Source of the DNA: Stieleria mannarensis | GTDB lineage: Bacteria > Planctomycetota > Planctomycetia > Pirellulales > Pirellulaceae | Assembly (NCBI RefSeq): GCF_014154935.1 | Contig: NZ_JACEHH010000059.1 | Coordinates: forward strand, 1-56,171 | Direction of reading: 5' to 3' | Length of the DNA: 56,171 nucleotides | Shown here: positions 9,782 through 20,164 of the stretch, piece by piece | Position numbering within the stretch: position 1 is the stretch's first letter | How the letters are laid out: each line of letters opens with the position of its first letter | Program-made: the position numbers and the translations under genes | Notes under the pieces: model-generated | What the model saw: the letters and a program-made list of their open reading frames with translations, nothing else | Database searches by the model: none | Told to the model about the DNA's origin: nothing

Positions 9782-10389
9782 ACGTCAAACACTTCTCCGG
9801 AGTCATTGAGAGACAAAACCCGCGATCGTAAACGGCCAAACGGGTGAAAAAACCATTTTCCCCAACGCGGGGCGAGAAAAGCGATTACGAGCGGCATGGA
9901 TCTGCCGCCTGTACCATTCAAAACGAAACTCCCCTGGTTGGGTACAGCCAATTCTGTGGTTTTTCTACGATCCCCCTCACCCAACGGATAATAGAGATCG
10001 CACCGGACGCAAACGTGCGAAAAGGCACATCGACAGCCGTGCAGATACTGTCGAAGCTCCGCCCCCAAGCGGCCCCCAACGGCGCCCCTGGAAAGATAGG
10101 CAGGCTGAAAGGCCTGGGGGTTGTCGATAGCAACGCCTTTTAAAATTTGCCAATTGACGGCCACCTGGACGCGTCTATCCTTGCGGCTGACGCGAGAGGT
10201 GGGACGCACGTCCACCCGCAGGATTTTGATGCTCAAGGGGCAAACCTGCGCAGTGTCGAGTCGGGCCAGGGCTCACCAGAATTCAGCGGTGACGCTTGGC
10301 TAACTTGACGCTTTACCTTTGCTCCACCCACAAAAACGCGATCAAAACGGGGAAGAAAACGCCTCGCATCATTCCAGGCTAGATACACG
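9782..10389. other. Divergent intergenic region upstream of the exosortase
   Basis: About 600 bp lie between the FHA-like gene (minus) and the exosortase gene (plus), so the promoters of both should be here. A 160-codon minus-strand frame (9754-10236) and a 99-codon plus-strand frame (9844-10143) overlap each other and show no domain. TTGACG at 10307 resembles a -35 box, but no -10 box sits at the right spacing. No firm regulatory site was found. Confidence 0.45.
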
Positions 10390-11535
10390 ATGGCTCGCAC
10401 CAAGAAACGAAAGCACCCCCCAGGGGTAGCCGGGACCCACCCCACGCCCCCGAGTAAGTCCAAGTCACAGAAGCCCAGTTCACGCGGGGGGAAACGCAAG
10501 AACCGTTCCGGCGCGAGACGATCCGATGGCTCGGTGGGGCAAGCGGCACTGACTGAAAAACCGTATGCGCGCTCTCGCACCCAATCGGAACTAGTGCCCT
10601 TCCCCCCTCCGTCGAAATGGCCTGCGGTTTACTGGCAGGTGATCGCTGCCTTGGCGGTCGTGTTCATTTATTCCTACTGGCCTACGGTCCAATGGATGGT
10701 CGGCTCATGGATCAGCCAGCCGGATTACTCTCACGGATGGGCAGTCCCATTCCTGGCCGGGATGATCTGCTACTACCGCAGCGAATCGTTCCCGGGCGTT
10801 GCTCGAGGTACCTCATGGAGTGGGCTGTCCTTGATCGGTCTGGCGATTGTCATGCGACTGGCCAGCCGGTTCACCTACACCGATTTCCTGGACGCGTGGT
10901 CGATCTTGCCATTGGTTGCCGGTGCGGTCTGGTGTCTTCTGGGAATCCGCGCGATGTGGTGGGCCTTGCCTGCGATCGGATTCCTATTTTTCGCCGTCCC
11001 AATGCCTTACCGGGCGGAAACGATGCTCAGTTGGCAGCTCCAGGGCGTTGCGACGGACCTGAGCACGATTTTTCTGAGAGTCTTGGGTCAACCCGCTGTC
11101 GCGGAGGGGCATGTCGTTTGGATCGGAAATGAACGCCTTTCGATCGAGCAGGCGTGCTCCGGGCTGCGAATCTTCGTCGGCATGGGCGCGTTTGCGGTTT
11201 TCTGGGCAGCGGCCAACGTGCGTGGCTGGTCCGACAAAATCGTGATTTTGGTCGCGGCGATTCCGGCGGCGATTTTTGTCAACTCGGCCCGAATCGTACT
11301 GATCGGTTTCGGCTACCTGATGTTCGAAAGCGAGTCGGCGCGTCGCTTGATCCACGACCTTTCTGGGATTCTGATGATCTTCGCCTCCTTTGCGATCATG
11401 TGGCTGGTGAGCGTTTACTGGCAGCGGTTGTACGCACCGGTGAAAAAGCTGACGGCCAAGGAGATCCTGCGGGAGTCAGGGTTTAATTATGCCCAATCTT
11501 CGGATGGAGCCAGTGGAATCCCCCACCAAAGCTAG
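10390..11535 (+). CDS. Exosortase (planctomycete type, XrtU-like)
   Basis: Exosortase is an inner-membrane transpeptidase-like enzyme that processes PEP-CTERM proteins. The 381-residue product has a basic Lys/Arg/Pro/Ser-rich cytoplasmic N-terminus of about 75 residues, then about eight hydrophobic segments. The catalytic residues are visible: Cys256 in ACSGLR, Arg301 in NSARI and His322 in LIHDLSG. Their order and spacing fit the exosortase/archaeosortase family. The planctomycete context suggests the XrtU type, but I cannot confirm the subtype by eye. The likely substrate is the PEP-CTERM protein at 7202, and the partner is the EpsI-like protein at 19526. It starts the plus-strand exopolysaccharide operon; the ATG has no strong Shine-Dalgarno. 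Confidence 0.92.
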   Translation: MARTKKRKHPPGVAGTHPTPPSKSKSQKPSSRGGKRKNRSGARRSDGSVGQAALTEKPYARSRTQSELVPFPPPSKWPAVYWQVIAALAVVFIYSYWPTVQWMVGSWISQPDYSHGWAVPFLAGMICYYRSESFPGVARGTSWSGLSLIGLAIVMRLASRFTYTDFLDAWSILPLVAGAVWCLLGIRAMWWALPAIGFLFFAVPMPYRAETMLSWQLQGVATDLSTIFLRVLGQPAVAEGHVVWIGNERLSIEQACSGLRIFVGMGAFAVFWAAANVRGWSDKIVILVAAIPAAIFVNSARIVLIGFGYLMFESESARRLIHDLSGILMIFASFAIMWLVSVYWQRLYAPVKKLTAKEILRESGFNYAQSSDGASGIPHQS

Positions 11536-11605
11536 GTAGATTAACGGTTCCCGCAGTTTTGGTGGATTTCTGAGACTTTCCTGACGGCAGGACCGTTCCC
11601 CTTTC

Positions 11606-11635
11606 GGGATTGTATTAATCCATTATAGGGATTGT
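11606..11635 (+). promoter_or_regulatory. Paired GGGATTGT sites upstream of the autokinase gene
   Basis: GGGATTGT occurs at 11606-11613 and again at 11628-11635, exactly 22 bp apart (two helical turns). Between them lie AATCC, which can pair with the first site, and an AT-rich core (CATTATAG). The pair sits in the 238-bp gap between the exosortase and autokinase genes, about 140 bp before the start codon. It could be an operator or promoter. No regulator is known. Confidence 0.3.
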
Positions 11636-11773
11636 CACCAATGTTCCAGGATCGATGATCGGTTCGCAAAATCCTGCTCGGAGACTTTCTAGGAATCGTT
11701 AGTTTTCGAGCTAGCTTGGCCTTTCTTGTCGTTGCCTTCGAAACGCTTTCGCACCGCTACTTAGATCACCTCA

Positions 11774-14119
11774 ATGAACCAATCCGTCATTGTTTCTGAC
11801 CCGGTCATTCGTCAGCATCACGCGGGCGAATCCAAATCGTTTGACCCCTGGTTGTTGTGGGTCACCTTGCGTCGATGCTGGTACTGGGCTGTTCCGGTGG
11901 GCTTGGTCCTGGCGTGCCTGGCCGCCTTCGCCGTCCTGGCAACGTTCGAGCCTCGATACCAAGCCCAGCACTTGATCGAAGCCAACGAGGACTACATCCT
12001 GTACCGCAACGTGCTGAAGACGGTCGATGATTTGGCGCGAACCGAAAAGACGATCTTCTACAACGAAATCGTCCTCCGCCCAGTCCTCAGTGATCCCGCG
12101 TTGAGGGCGGCTCCCAGCCTCCGCGATCCCGACTCGGCGGAACGCAACCTACGCAACAATCTTTCCATCGCCGCTGCTGGGTCGTCGGCACGAATGATGG
12201 TCTCTTACCAAGACTCCGATCGGGAGTATGCCGCGAAAATCTGTAACGCGGTCGTTGACGCATACATGAACCAGCGTTCGGTCTTGGACCAGAAGCGTGT
12301 CGCCATTCTGGAGGAGTTGCTGGATCCTGAAATCGATTTTTGGAAGAACAAAGTCGAAGAGAACAAGGCCAGGGTTCGCGAGCTGACCAAGACCATGAAG
12401 GGCTATGATCCCAGCAGCCCGCTCGGTTTCACCCGCAATGAAAGCCGGATCGCCCTGTTGAACTCCTATGAAAGTCAGATCAACGACCTCCGCGTCGACA
12501 TCTTCGAGCTGGAAGGCAAGCTAAAGCTGGAGGAGATGGAAAAAGAGAAGGCGGCCACACAAAAGCCCACGCCGGCTCCGATCGCTGCGTTTGTCCCGCC
12601 CGCGATCGAGGTGACCCGCAAGATCATCGGGCCTGCCGACATCGCCGGGTTTGTCAGCGCCGACGCGGAGGTCATCAACGCCCAACAGCAAGTGCAGCGC
12701 TTTGAGTCCCAGGTCGTCAAAATGGAAGACCTGGGAACGTGGCGGCTGTACCAATCCGAATACGCCGATGCGAAAAAGAAGCGTGACGAGTGGAAAGAAA
12801 CGCTGGCCGAGGCAAAATCGGCAGCCGAAACCAAGGCGGTGACGGAATTGGAGGCGATCGCCGAAGCCGATTACCAACACCAACTGAAACAACGCGAAGA
12901 AAAAATCGCCAGCCTGCGTGCGGCACACGAAGAAACCCAGCGGATCGAACGCCAGAACCGTGCGTTGGAAGAGGCCCAGCAGAGAACCGAAACCGCGCGG
13001 GCGCTGCTGCGGATGATCGCCGAAAAGAAGGACAAGATCGACATTATCCAGTCGCAATTGGACAAGGAATCGGCCAAGTTCACCACCTTACTGGACGACT
13101 CCGCAAAGCTGCAATTTGCACAGGACGATCTTCGTCGTGCAACGGAGTTGTTGGTCAAACTGGAGGATCGCAAGGCCGCGATTCGGACCGAACGCCGCCA
13201 GGCCAATGCCGTGCGGACGGTCTCGGTCGCAACACCGCCCAAAGACCCCGTCGAAGACATTCCGTACAAAAAACTGCTCGGTGCGTCGGGAGTCGCCTTT
13301 GTCATTCCGCTGCTGCTGGGATTGCTGTGGGAGATGCGAACCAATCGGGTGACCGACAGCACAACGCTTGACACATCACGGGGCATCGCGCCGGTCATCG
13401 GCGAATTGGCCCGCTCGCCCAGTACCACCGCTGGACGCGGATCCAAGGGACGTCGGGTGTTCCAGGAAAGTGTTGACACAATGCGTGCGAACATCTTTCT
13501 GTCCAAGGAGACGAAGAATTCACGCTCGATCGCGATTGTCAGTTCGATGTCGGGCGAAGGAAAAAGCACGGCGGCATCCCAGTTGGCGATTTCGTTGGCC
13601 AAATCCAGCGGCAAGACCGTTCTGTTGATCGATGCGGACATGCGTTGCCCTGACCAACATGATCACTTCGGGTTGAGCCTGGAGCCGGGATTGAGCGGTG
13701 TCTTGACCCAGCAGTCGACGCTGGACGAAGCCATTCAAACCGAACTCGGCGACCTGATCCATATCTTGCCCGCCGGACGCTTGAAAGCGAGCCCGCACCG
13801 ACTGATGTCACCGGAATCGATGAAGACGCTCGTACATGACGCATTGGAACGCTACGAGTACGTGATCTTCGACACTGCACCGGTGCTTTCGGCGGGCGAA
13901 ACGCTCGCAGTCGCTGCATCGGTCGACACGACATTGGTGTGTGCGATGCGAGATGTAACGCGGATGGACAGTGTGATCCGAACGACACACCGCCTGGAAT
14001 CCGCAGGGGCAAATGTGGCCGGTACGATCTTCAGTGGCGTCACGCCACGGCAATACGCCTACCGCTACGGTGACTACAACTACAGCAATTTCTCCAGTTT
14101 GCCAGGTGCGCCTAATTAG
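11774..14119 (+). CDS. Wzc-like chain-length regulator/tyrosine autokinase
   Basis: This is a polysaccharide co-polymerase fused to a BY-type tyrosine kinase. It should control chain length and export through cycles of autophosphorylation. In 781 residues: a first transmembrane helix near 37-58 (Wzz-type N-terminus), a long charged coiled-coil periplasmic region to about 480, and a second membrane helix near 505-527. The kinase has Walker A in MSGEGKSTAAS (about 591-601), Walker A' in VLLIDADMR (about 616-624) and Walker B in YVIFDTAP (about 696-703). The tail YAYRYGDYNYSNF is the tyrosine cluster expected for autophosphorylation. The matching phosphatase may be the LMW-PTP domain encoded at 34192. 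Confidence 0.93.
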   Translation: MNQSVIVSDPVIRQHHAGESKSFDPWLLWVTLRRCWYWAVPVGLVLACLAAFAVLATFEPRYQAQHLIEANEDYILYRNVLKTVDDLARTEKTIFYNEIVLRPVLSDPALRAAPSLRDPDSAERNLRNNLSIAAAGSSARMMVSYQDSDREYAAKICNAVVDAYMNQRSVLDQKRVAILEELLDPEIDFWKNKVEENKARVRELTKTMKGYDPSSPLGFTRNESRIALLNSYESQINDLRVDIFELEGKLKLEEMEKEKAATQKPTPAPIAAFVPPAIEVTRKIIGPADIAGFVSADAEVINAQQQVQRFESQVVKMEDLGTWRLYQSEYADAKKKRDEWKETLAEAKSAAETKAVTELEAIAEADYQHQLKQREEKIASLRAAHEETQRIERQNRALEEAQQRTETARALLRMIAEKKDKIDIIQSQLDKESAKFTTLLDDSAKLQFAQDDLRRATELLVKLEDRKAAIRTERRQANAVRTVSVATPPKDPVEDIPYKKLLGASGVAFVIPLLLGLLWEMRTNRVTDSTTLDTSRGIAPVIGELARSPSTTAGRGSKGRRVFQESVDTMRANIFLSKETKNSRSIAIVSSMSGEGKSTAASQLAISLAKSSGKTVLLIDADMRCPDQHDHFGLSLEPGLSGVLTQQSTLDEAIQTELGDLIHILPAGRLKASPHRLMSPESMKTLVHDALERYEYVIFDTAPVLSAGETLAVAASVDTTLVCAMRDVTRMDSVIRTTHRLESAGANVAGTIFSGVTPRQYAYRYGDYNYSNFSSLPGAPN

Positions 14120-14201
14120 AGGGTGAATTCCCACTTTTTTGTGTCATTTTTGCAAGTGTAACTGTTCAAAGATTGCCCCACTTCTCCCTTTCTGCTTCGA
14201 C

Positions 14202-17200
14202 ATGCAATCACGCACACGCTCCGCCGATCTTCGCGACGCTGACGATCGACGCGACGATGAATCAACTGACTCGGACGCGCCAGATTCACAGGGCGCCGAA
14301 GTGGGCGAATCGACAACCAGCGACGTTTTAAAGGGTCAGCGTGCGTCGGAATCGGCTGGTGGTGAAAGTTCAAAAAAAACGGCCGCGGTGACAGAATCCG
14401 AATCGGCGATCGAGACAGCAACAGCTGGCGCAGCCGCAACAGAGGATCCTGCGATCTCAGAGTTTCATAAACAGAAACTGAAAGAGCGTCGGGAAGAGTG
14501 GCGAATCGATGTCCGTTTGCTAGCCGTCTCCGTCGCTGCCGTCGTGGTGGTTCTGGGACTCGGCACGGTCTCGTACTTCTACAATTCCAGTGCGGCAGCA
14601 GCAACGTTCCGGTTGCGTGCCGAAGAAGCCGCCGCGGTCGATGACGCCAATGAGGAATCGCGATGGTGGTCGCGTTACTTGATGATGGTGCCAGACGACG
14701 CCGACGCCTTGATCCAATCGGCATTGGCCGCCGACCGCGCCGCTGACCAAGCGGAACCGGACGAATTGTCTCGGCGATTGACCACCGCGCGGCGCCGACT
14801 GTCCGATGCCGTGGCGCGGCTCCCCGAGGAACGTTCCGCCGATCAAGAACAGTTGCGACGGCGTTTGATCGGACGTTTGCTGCAGTCCGGCGGCTACTGG
14901 CTGCGTGAGGCAGAAACGCAGCTTAAGGAGCTGGACGCCGCGATCGACGATGTTTTTGCGAACAAGGCGATGGCGCTGTCTCTGTATGGACAGGTTCAGG
15001 CAGAACTGTACGACAGCAATAACCCCAGTTCGGGACCGGCCAACAGCTATTGGGAATGGCTCTCGCGTCAGACGCCGACCTTGGTCCTTCAGCGAGCCGT
15101 CCTACTTGCACCGACCGACCTGGATGTCATCGCCGCGTTCTTGGCAGCCACAAAATCAGCCGATGAACGATTGGCCGTCGAAGCATCATCCAAGGGCCAG
15201 GATCAACAGGACGACCAGGATTCGGAAGACCAACAACGGTGGCGCAGCCAACTCGGTGATCACAAGGACCTGGTCCGCCAGTCGCTTGAGTATCTTGGCG
15301 ACGTAACATCCGGTCGGGCGCGACTGGTCGAGTACTTTTACGGAATCGCCGGCGAAAATGCGGCGCAAGCCGAGCAGAGGTTGCTCGATGCGGCTTCCGA
15401 CGTCGCGGCGCGGTTATCGCAGTTCGCCGAAGACGGGAGCTATTACGAAGCTCTGGACAACGTCGACCAACCGGCGAGTGAAAAACTGGTCCTGATTCGA
15501 CGAATGCCCGCCGCGTACTGGGATTACCAGTGCCTGTTGGAAGCCAGTCGGTTGGTAGCCGCTAAAGCATCAGGCCAGGGCACCACAACGGCCGCCGCGG
15601 ACCCATCGGCGCCAGAACTTTCGGCAGAGGAGACGTCCAGATTTGCTGCATTGGCCGACAGCTGGTACGAGCTGTTGATGGACGTCTCGGCGCCGGATGT
15701 AACGGCCAAGATGCGTGAAAACACGTTCTTTTATGCCGGTGTTCATGCTGAACTGCAGGGAGATCCAGAACACGCTATCGAAATTTGGAAGCGAGGACTT
15801 CAAGCCGTCAGCCTGGATAACCTGGAACTCAACGGAGCTATCGCGACGCGGCTCGCGTCGACCATCGCCGCGGAAGAGTCGCTGGAAGGCGGTGATGCCC
15901 AGGCCGCAACGTCGAACCGAGAGCAGGCGTTGAAGTCAGCCGAGGAAGCCGTTGAGGGCTTCGGTAAGGCGATTCAGGCGGAATCGGGTCGGTTGTTGCT
16001 TTCCACGACGATGGAGATGACTGATGCCCAACGCAATGAAATCGCCCAAATCATCGAGATGGCACGCTGGCGTTATAACGTAGCTCGTGCACAACTTCAG
16101 ATCGCTCGTGACGGTGGCACCGACCAGATGTCACAAGCGATCGCGGGGTTAAACACGGCACTCTCAAGCACCGCAGACGTTCGCCCTCAAGAAAAAGCTC
16201 AATTGGCAACCAATCTCGCATCGCTGTATGCAAAGCAGGGCGTCTGGGATCTGGCCGCCGATGCTCTCAGCACCGCCTGCGATTTATTCCCAAATGACAC
16301 CGCCCGTCACGTCTTGGCGGCCGAAGCCTGGACGCGAGCCGGAAACCGTGGACGTGCAGCCGAGCACTGGCGAGCGGCAGGCCAAGCGGCGTCACTGAAT
16401 GTTCGCGTCCAAGCCGCACAAGCTGAGTTCAACTACCAACTCCGAATGCCTCCCGCACTTCGTGACTTCAGCAGCTTAAGAACCACCGTGGATCAGTTGG
16501 AGAGCGAAGTCAACCGGATCGCAACGGACCAACGCACGGCTGCGACGCCGGCGGATCAGTTCGAAGAACTCGAACTGTCGCTGCGAATCTTAATAATGTC
16601 GATTCCGCCGCAAGGGATGCTGGCCGAACAGCACCTTCAATCCAAACAGATGGCGATGCTTGCCGACGAGTTGGCGTCCGAGAAACAGGACAACGCCAAG
16701 ATTCAGGCTTACGCAGCCGAGCGGCTTTCTGCGGTCGGCATGAATGAAAAGGCGGTCGAACGGATTGGGCAGCTGGAAAAGATCCTCGGCAAAAACTCCA
16801 CGCCTTTGGCCGTGGTGAAAGCCCGAATCGATGCCGCCAACGGCAAATCGTTGGCAGCGGCCAAGCGACTGATCCAACAGATCGACTCCAGTCCGGACCA
16901 AAGCGACCAACTGGCTCGGCTTGCGGCCAACTACGCCTTGGCATCTCGCGACTTGGAATTGGCCTACCAAACCACGAAGCGAATTCCGGAGGATCGCCGT
17001 CTACCAAGTGACCTGTACCAACTGTATCGCCAATCAAAACAACTGGCCGCAGCAACCGAAGACAAATCAGCGACCGAGGAATTGGACGAAGAAGCCGAGC
17101 AGTGGTTCGCACAGTTGAAACGGTTGGAAGAACCACCCGTGGACGATGACAGCGATGTCAACTTGAAACGTTCGGTCGGTACGTTTTGGCGAATGATCGA

Positions 17201-19499
17201 GGTGGAGAATCACCTTGATGCGCTTAGGACGCGTGCCGGTAAGATCAGCCGAACCGACAAGGAGATGATTCGCACGCGTGGATTGCTGGATACCATTCTC
17301 CGACAACGTCCCCGCTGGGGACACGCCATCTCGATGCGGGGCTATTTTTCGGCCGTCCTGGGGCAGCACGAAGACGCGGTGGAACAACTCCGATCCGGCA
17401 TCGCCGCCGGTGATCGGTCGCTGCGAACACGTCAATTGCTGCTTGAGCAATTGATTGCGCTCGGTCGCGACAGCGAAGCCGATGAAGAGATGAAACGGAT
17501 GGCCATGTCCGTTGACTTCGTCGTCGATCCCTACGCCAAGCAGGACATCCGATCGGCGTTCAATCGCGGCGAACTGCTCGCCGCGGTCGACGCGGCGCGA
17601 CAAAGTATGGAAGCCAACCCGACCGACACCACTCCGCTGGTCGTGTTTTCACGTGTCGCATCGACGGCCGTCCAATTGGATCGTGAACGAGCGGCGACGG
17701 GGAAGGGAAAAACGCGGTTGACGAACGAGCAACGAGACCAACTGGTCCAGGATGCCCGCGAAGCGATCGAAAAGGCGAAAGCACTGGGCAAGGAAAACCA
17801 GTTCGCGTTGGCGGCCGCGGCACTCGACCTGGAACTGCGACACGGAACTCCCCAATCCGTCGATACGGCATTGGAACAAATCAACGCTTCGGACTTGCCG
17901 GAGAACCAGCGACTGGTGCTCGATGCACGTGTTTCCGTCTCCAACGGGGACATCGACGCAGCCATCGAAAAACTCCGTCAATCCAACCAGTTACTGCCAT
18001 CGCTGGCGGCACAGGTTCAGTTGGCCAAACTGCATCAAGCCCAAGGAAGCTCAGCGGACGTCGTGCAATCGCTTCGTGACGCGGTCAAAATGCAACCCGA
18101 TAACGAACGGATGAAGATGGAACTTGCCAAAGCCATCGTCGTGCACGGGGGCGACGAGGCCGATTGGGATGAGGTCCAGCAATTGTTGCGCGGGGGAACG
18201 AGCACGACTGCGGAAGGTAAATTCGCTCACGCGGCGTTGTTGAGTGCCCGCGGCAATGGACAGCAATTGCTCCAGGCCCTCAGCTTGGCACGGGAACTGG
18301 CTCGCGAGCAGAACTCGGTCAGCCACGAAGCACAGGTTTTGCAGATCTCGACATTGATCAAACTGATCGATCGGATTGATGCCGACGACACGCCGGAGGA
18401 TCCCGAGCGGCGTCGACGTTATCTGGACGAAGCACGCAACGCCAGCCAGGCTCTGGTCAGTGCCCGATCGGCCGGTCCGGTAGACCTGTATCGACACGCC
18501 GCTTTTCTGCTGAGGTACGGGGACGAGAGCGATCTAAAGACCGTCAAATCGCTCGCGGACCGCTTGCGTATTATGCCCAATGGAATGCTGCAATCGCTTG
18601 AATTGAGCCTTATCTACAACCAGCGTGCAGGGTCCGAAGAAGGAGTCGCCGGCTTGGTCAACGGTTGGGTGCGGAATGCAAAACCGGATCAAGATCGCCA
18701 CCGAATCGGTGGAGTAGAATCCGCGGCAGGACGCGTCCTCTTGAATCTCGGATTCATCGAAGAGAGCCTGCAGTGGTACGAGAAAGCGTACCAGGCCAAC
18801 GATGATGCATTGACCAGTTACATCATTGCGTTGTCTAAAGCGACTCAATACCCCAAGGCCGCAGAGGTTGCTGCAGCCCACTACCGCAAGGTCGGCGATG
18901 CTGTTTCAGCAACGCTGTTGATCGAAGCGTTGCTCGCACTTGATCCTCAGCAAGATATTTCCAAATACTCCGAAATTCTGGATGACGCAGTCGCAAAGCA
19001 CAGCCGCAACGCCGGGCTGCTGGAAGGGGTCGCGACGCTGGCGATGCAGCGAGACACGCCGCAAGAGGCGATCAAGCTGTATAAAAAAGTGCTCTCCTAC
19101 GACGCCTTTCGTGTTCGCGCCTTAAATAACTTGGCAATGGCCTACACCCAGGTCCCCGGGCTCGCGGCGGAAGGGCTGGTGCCCATTGATCGAGCGTTGA
19201 AGCTTACCAAACGCAACCCAGAGTTACTGGACACCAAAGGCACCGTGCTGCTGAAAGCGGGCCGCGCCAAAGAAGCACTCGCGGTCTTTGACGAAGCCCT
19301 GGCCTCGAAAAACGAACCCCGTTTTCTTTTTCACAAGATTCTCACATTGCTGGCACTGAAACAGCAACAGAATGCTGCCACACTCTGGGATTCGCTTGAC
19401 CTTTCGACACTTGATCCGTCAGGCCTGACCAAAGAGGAACAGCAACAACTCGAGCAGATGAAATCCGACTTCGAGTCCTTCGCCACTAGCCAAATCTAG
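14202..19499 (+). CDS. Giant membrane-anchored TPR protein of the exosortase locus
   Basis: This protein of about 1765 residues probably acts as an assembly scaffold in the periplasm. The N-terminus is acidic, Ser/Ala-rich and cytoplasmic. One transmembrane helix (VRLLAVSVAAVVVVLGLGTV, about 104-123) precedes about 1640 residues of Ala/Leu/Gln-rich helical repeats. TPR-like units are clearest at the C-terminus, for example YKKVLSYDAFRVRALNNLAM and KEALAVFDEALAS. Position and architecture resemble the PrsT-type TPR proteins of PEP-CTERM systems, but this one is longer and has a membrane anchor. I chose the ATG at 14202; a TTG at 14139 would add 21 unlikely residues rich in Cys and Phe. Neither start has a clear Shine-Dalgarno. 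Confidence 0.88.
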   Translation: MQSRTRSADLRDADDRRDDESTDSDAPDSQGAEVGESTTSDVLKGQRASESAGGESSKKTAAVTESESAIETATAGAAATEDPAISEFHKQKLKERREEWRIDVRLLAVSVAAVVVVLGLGTVSYFYNSSAAAATFRLRAEEAAAVDDANEESRWWSRYLMMVPDDADALIQSALAADRAADQAEPDELSRRLTTARRRLSDAVARLPEERSADQEQLRRRLIGRLLQSGGYWLREAETQLKELDAAIDDVFANKAMALSLYGQVQAELYDSNNPSSGPANSYWEWLSRQTPTLVLQRAVLLAPTDLDVIAAFLAATKSADERLAVEASSKGQDQQDDQDSEDQQRWRSQLGDHKDLVRQSLEYLGDVTSGRARLVEYFYGIAGENAAQAEQRLLDAASDVAARLSQFAEDGSYYEALDNVDQPASEKLVLIRRMPAAYWDYQCLLEASRLVAAKASGQGTTTAAADPSAPELSAEETSRFAALADSWYELLMDVSAPDVTAKMRENTFFYAGVHAELQGDPEHAIEIWKRGLQAVSLDNLELNGAIATRLASTIAAEESLEGGDAQAATSNREQALKSAEEAVEGFGKAIQAESGRLLLSTTMEMTDAQRNEIAQIIEMARWRYNVARAQLQIARDGGTDQMSQAIAGLNTALSSTADVRPQEKAQLATNLASLYAKQGVWDLAADALSTACDLFPNDTARHVLAAEAWTRAGNRGRAAEHWRAAGQAASLNVRVQAAQAEFNYQLRMPPALRDFSSLRTTVDQLESEVNRIATDQRTAATPADQFEELELSLRILIMSIPPQGMLAEQHLQSKQMAMLADELASEKQDNAKIQAYAAERLSAVGMNEKAVERIGQLEKILGKNSTPLAVVKARIDAANGKSLAAAKRLIQQIDSSPDQSDQLARLAANYALASRDLELAYQTTKRIPEDRRLPSDLYQLYRQSKQLAAATEDKSATEELDEEAEQWFAQLKRLEEPPVDDDSDVNLKRSVGTFWRMIEVENHLDALRTRAGKISRTDKEMIRTRGLLDTILRQRPRWGHAISMRGYFSAVLGQHEDAVEQLRSGIAAGDRSLRTRQLLLEQLIALGRDSEADEEMKRMAMSVDFVVDPYAKQDIRSAFNRGELLAAVDAARQSMEANPTDTTPLVVFSRVASTAVQLDRERAATGKGKTRLTNEQRDQLVQDAREAIEKAKALGKENQFALAAAALDLELRHGTPQSVDTALEQINASDLPENQRLVLDARVSVSNGDIDAAIEKLRQSNQLLPSLAAQVQLAKLHQAQGSSADVVQSLRDAVKMQPDNERMKMELAKAIVVHGGDEADWDEVQQLLRGGTSTTAEGKFAHAALLSARGNGQQLLQALSLARELAREQNSVSHEAQVLQISTLIKLIDRIDADDTPEDPERRRRYLDEARNASQALVSARSAGPVDLYRHAAFLLRYGDESDLKTVKSLADRLRIMPNGMLQSLELSLIYNQRAGSEEGVAGLVNGWVRNAKPDQDRHRIGGVESAAGRVLLNLGFIEESLQWYEKAYQANDDALTSYIIALSKATQYPKAAEVAAAHYRKVGDAVSATLLIEALLALDPQQDISKYSEILDDAVAKHSRNAGLLEGVATLAMQRDTPQEAIKLYKKVLSYDAFRVRALNNLAMAYTQVPGLAAEGLVPIDRALKLTKRNPELLDTKGTVLLKAGRAKEALAVFDEALASKNEPRFLFHKILTLLALKQQQNAATLWDSLDLSTLDPSGLTKEEQQQLEQMKSDFESFATSQI

Positions 19500-19500
19500 C

Positions 19501-19521
19501 AACTCCCAACTCCCAACTCCC
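19501..19521 (+). repeat. Heptamer repeat (AACTCCC)3 before the epsI-like start
   Basis: Three perfect AACTCCC units fill the 26-nt gap between the TPR stop (19499) and the EpsI-like ATG (19526), where a ribosome binding site would normally be. The unit matches the pattern of the arrays at 25911 and 26367 (consensus MACTMSC). Confidence 0.7.
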
Positions 19522-19525
19522 AACA

Positions 19526-20164
19526 ATGCCCACTCCGCCCCTAACCTCCCGCCGCCCCATCATCGTCGCACTGTTGATGTTGACACTTTTTTCCGGTGTC
19601 GTTCACGGGGTGCTCGATGGTCGCTGGGCGATGCAGGAAGACAAAACTGCGACCGGGGCGGCACTCAAAGAATTGCCCAAGAAGATCGGTGCGTGGACGC
19701 TGGTCGAAGAAGGGGACATTGATGAAAGTGCCCTTCAATTGCTGCGGTGCTATGGATCGTTCATGAATGTCTACCGCCACGATCTTACCAAGTCGCTTGT
19801 GACCGCTGCTGTTCTGTATGGTCCGCGGGGGCCAATCGCCGTCCATACTCCGGAGTTTTGCTACAGTTCCGAAGGGACCGATCAATCACGGTCGCGTTTG
19901 GTCGAAACGATCACGATCGGCGACACCGGACACCGGTTCTGGTCTGTCGAGTTCACTCGCAACGATGATCCGAGTGATAAATTCGAAGTCTGGTACGGAT
20001 GGAGCACTGGTGGCGAATGGATGGCCGCAGAGCACCCCCGATTCTGGTTGACTGACGACTTGTACAAAATTCAGTTGTCGGGGCCGTCAATCGAATCATC
20101 CTTTAATCCTTGCGAGTCATTTTTGACCGCTTTATTGCCCCACCTTGAGCAACACATCAAGTGA
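19526..20164 (+). CDS. Exosortase-associated EpsI-like protein (DUF3485)
   Basis: EpsI-family proteins accompany exosortases in exopolysaccharide loci, either as separate genes or fused to the exosortase; their activity is not settled. The 212-residue product has an N-terminal membrane segment (IIVALLMLTLFSGVVHGVLDG, about 12-31), then LPKKIGAW, a typical early motif, and HTPEFCYSSEG near 112-122, which matches the conserved HxPExCY core. The C-terminal part (FWSVEF, EVWYGWSTGG) is also family-like. The gene follows the TPR gene by 26 nt and overlaps the next gene by 4 nt (GTGA), so the two are probably translated together. Confidence 0.88.
   Translation: MPTPPLTSRRPIIVALLMLTLFSGVVHGVLDGRWAMQEDKTATGAALKELPKKIGAWTLVEEGDIDESALQLLRCYGSFMNVYRHDLTKSLVTAAVLYGPRGPIAVHTPEFCYSSEGTDQSRSRLVETITIGDTGHRFWSVEFTRNDDPSDKFEVWYGWSTGGEWMAAEHPRFWLTDDLYKIQLSGPSIESSFNPCESFLTALLPHLEQHIK

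Noticed and set aside
9754..10236. A 160-codon minus-strand gene in the divergent spacer
   Set aside because: No recognisable domain, and it overlaps the start and probable ribosome binding site of the FHA-like gene.
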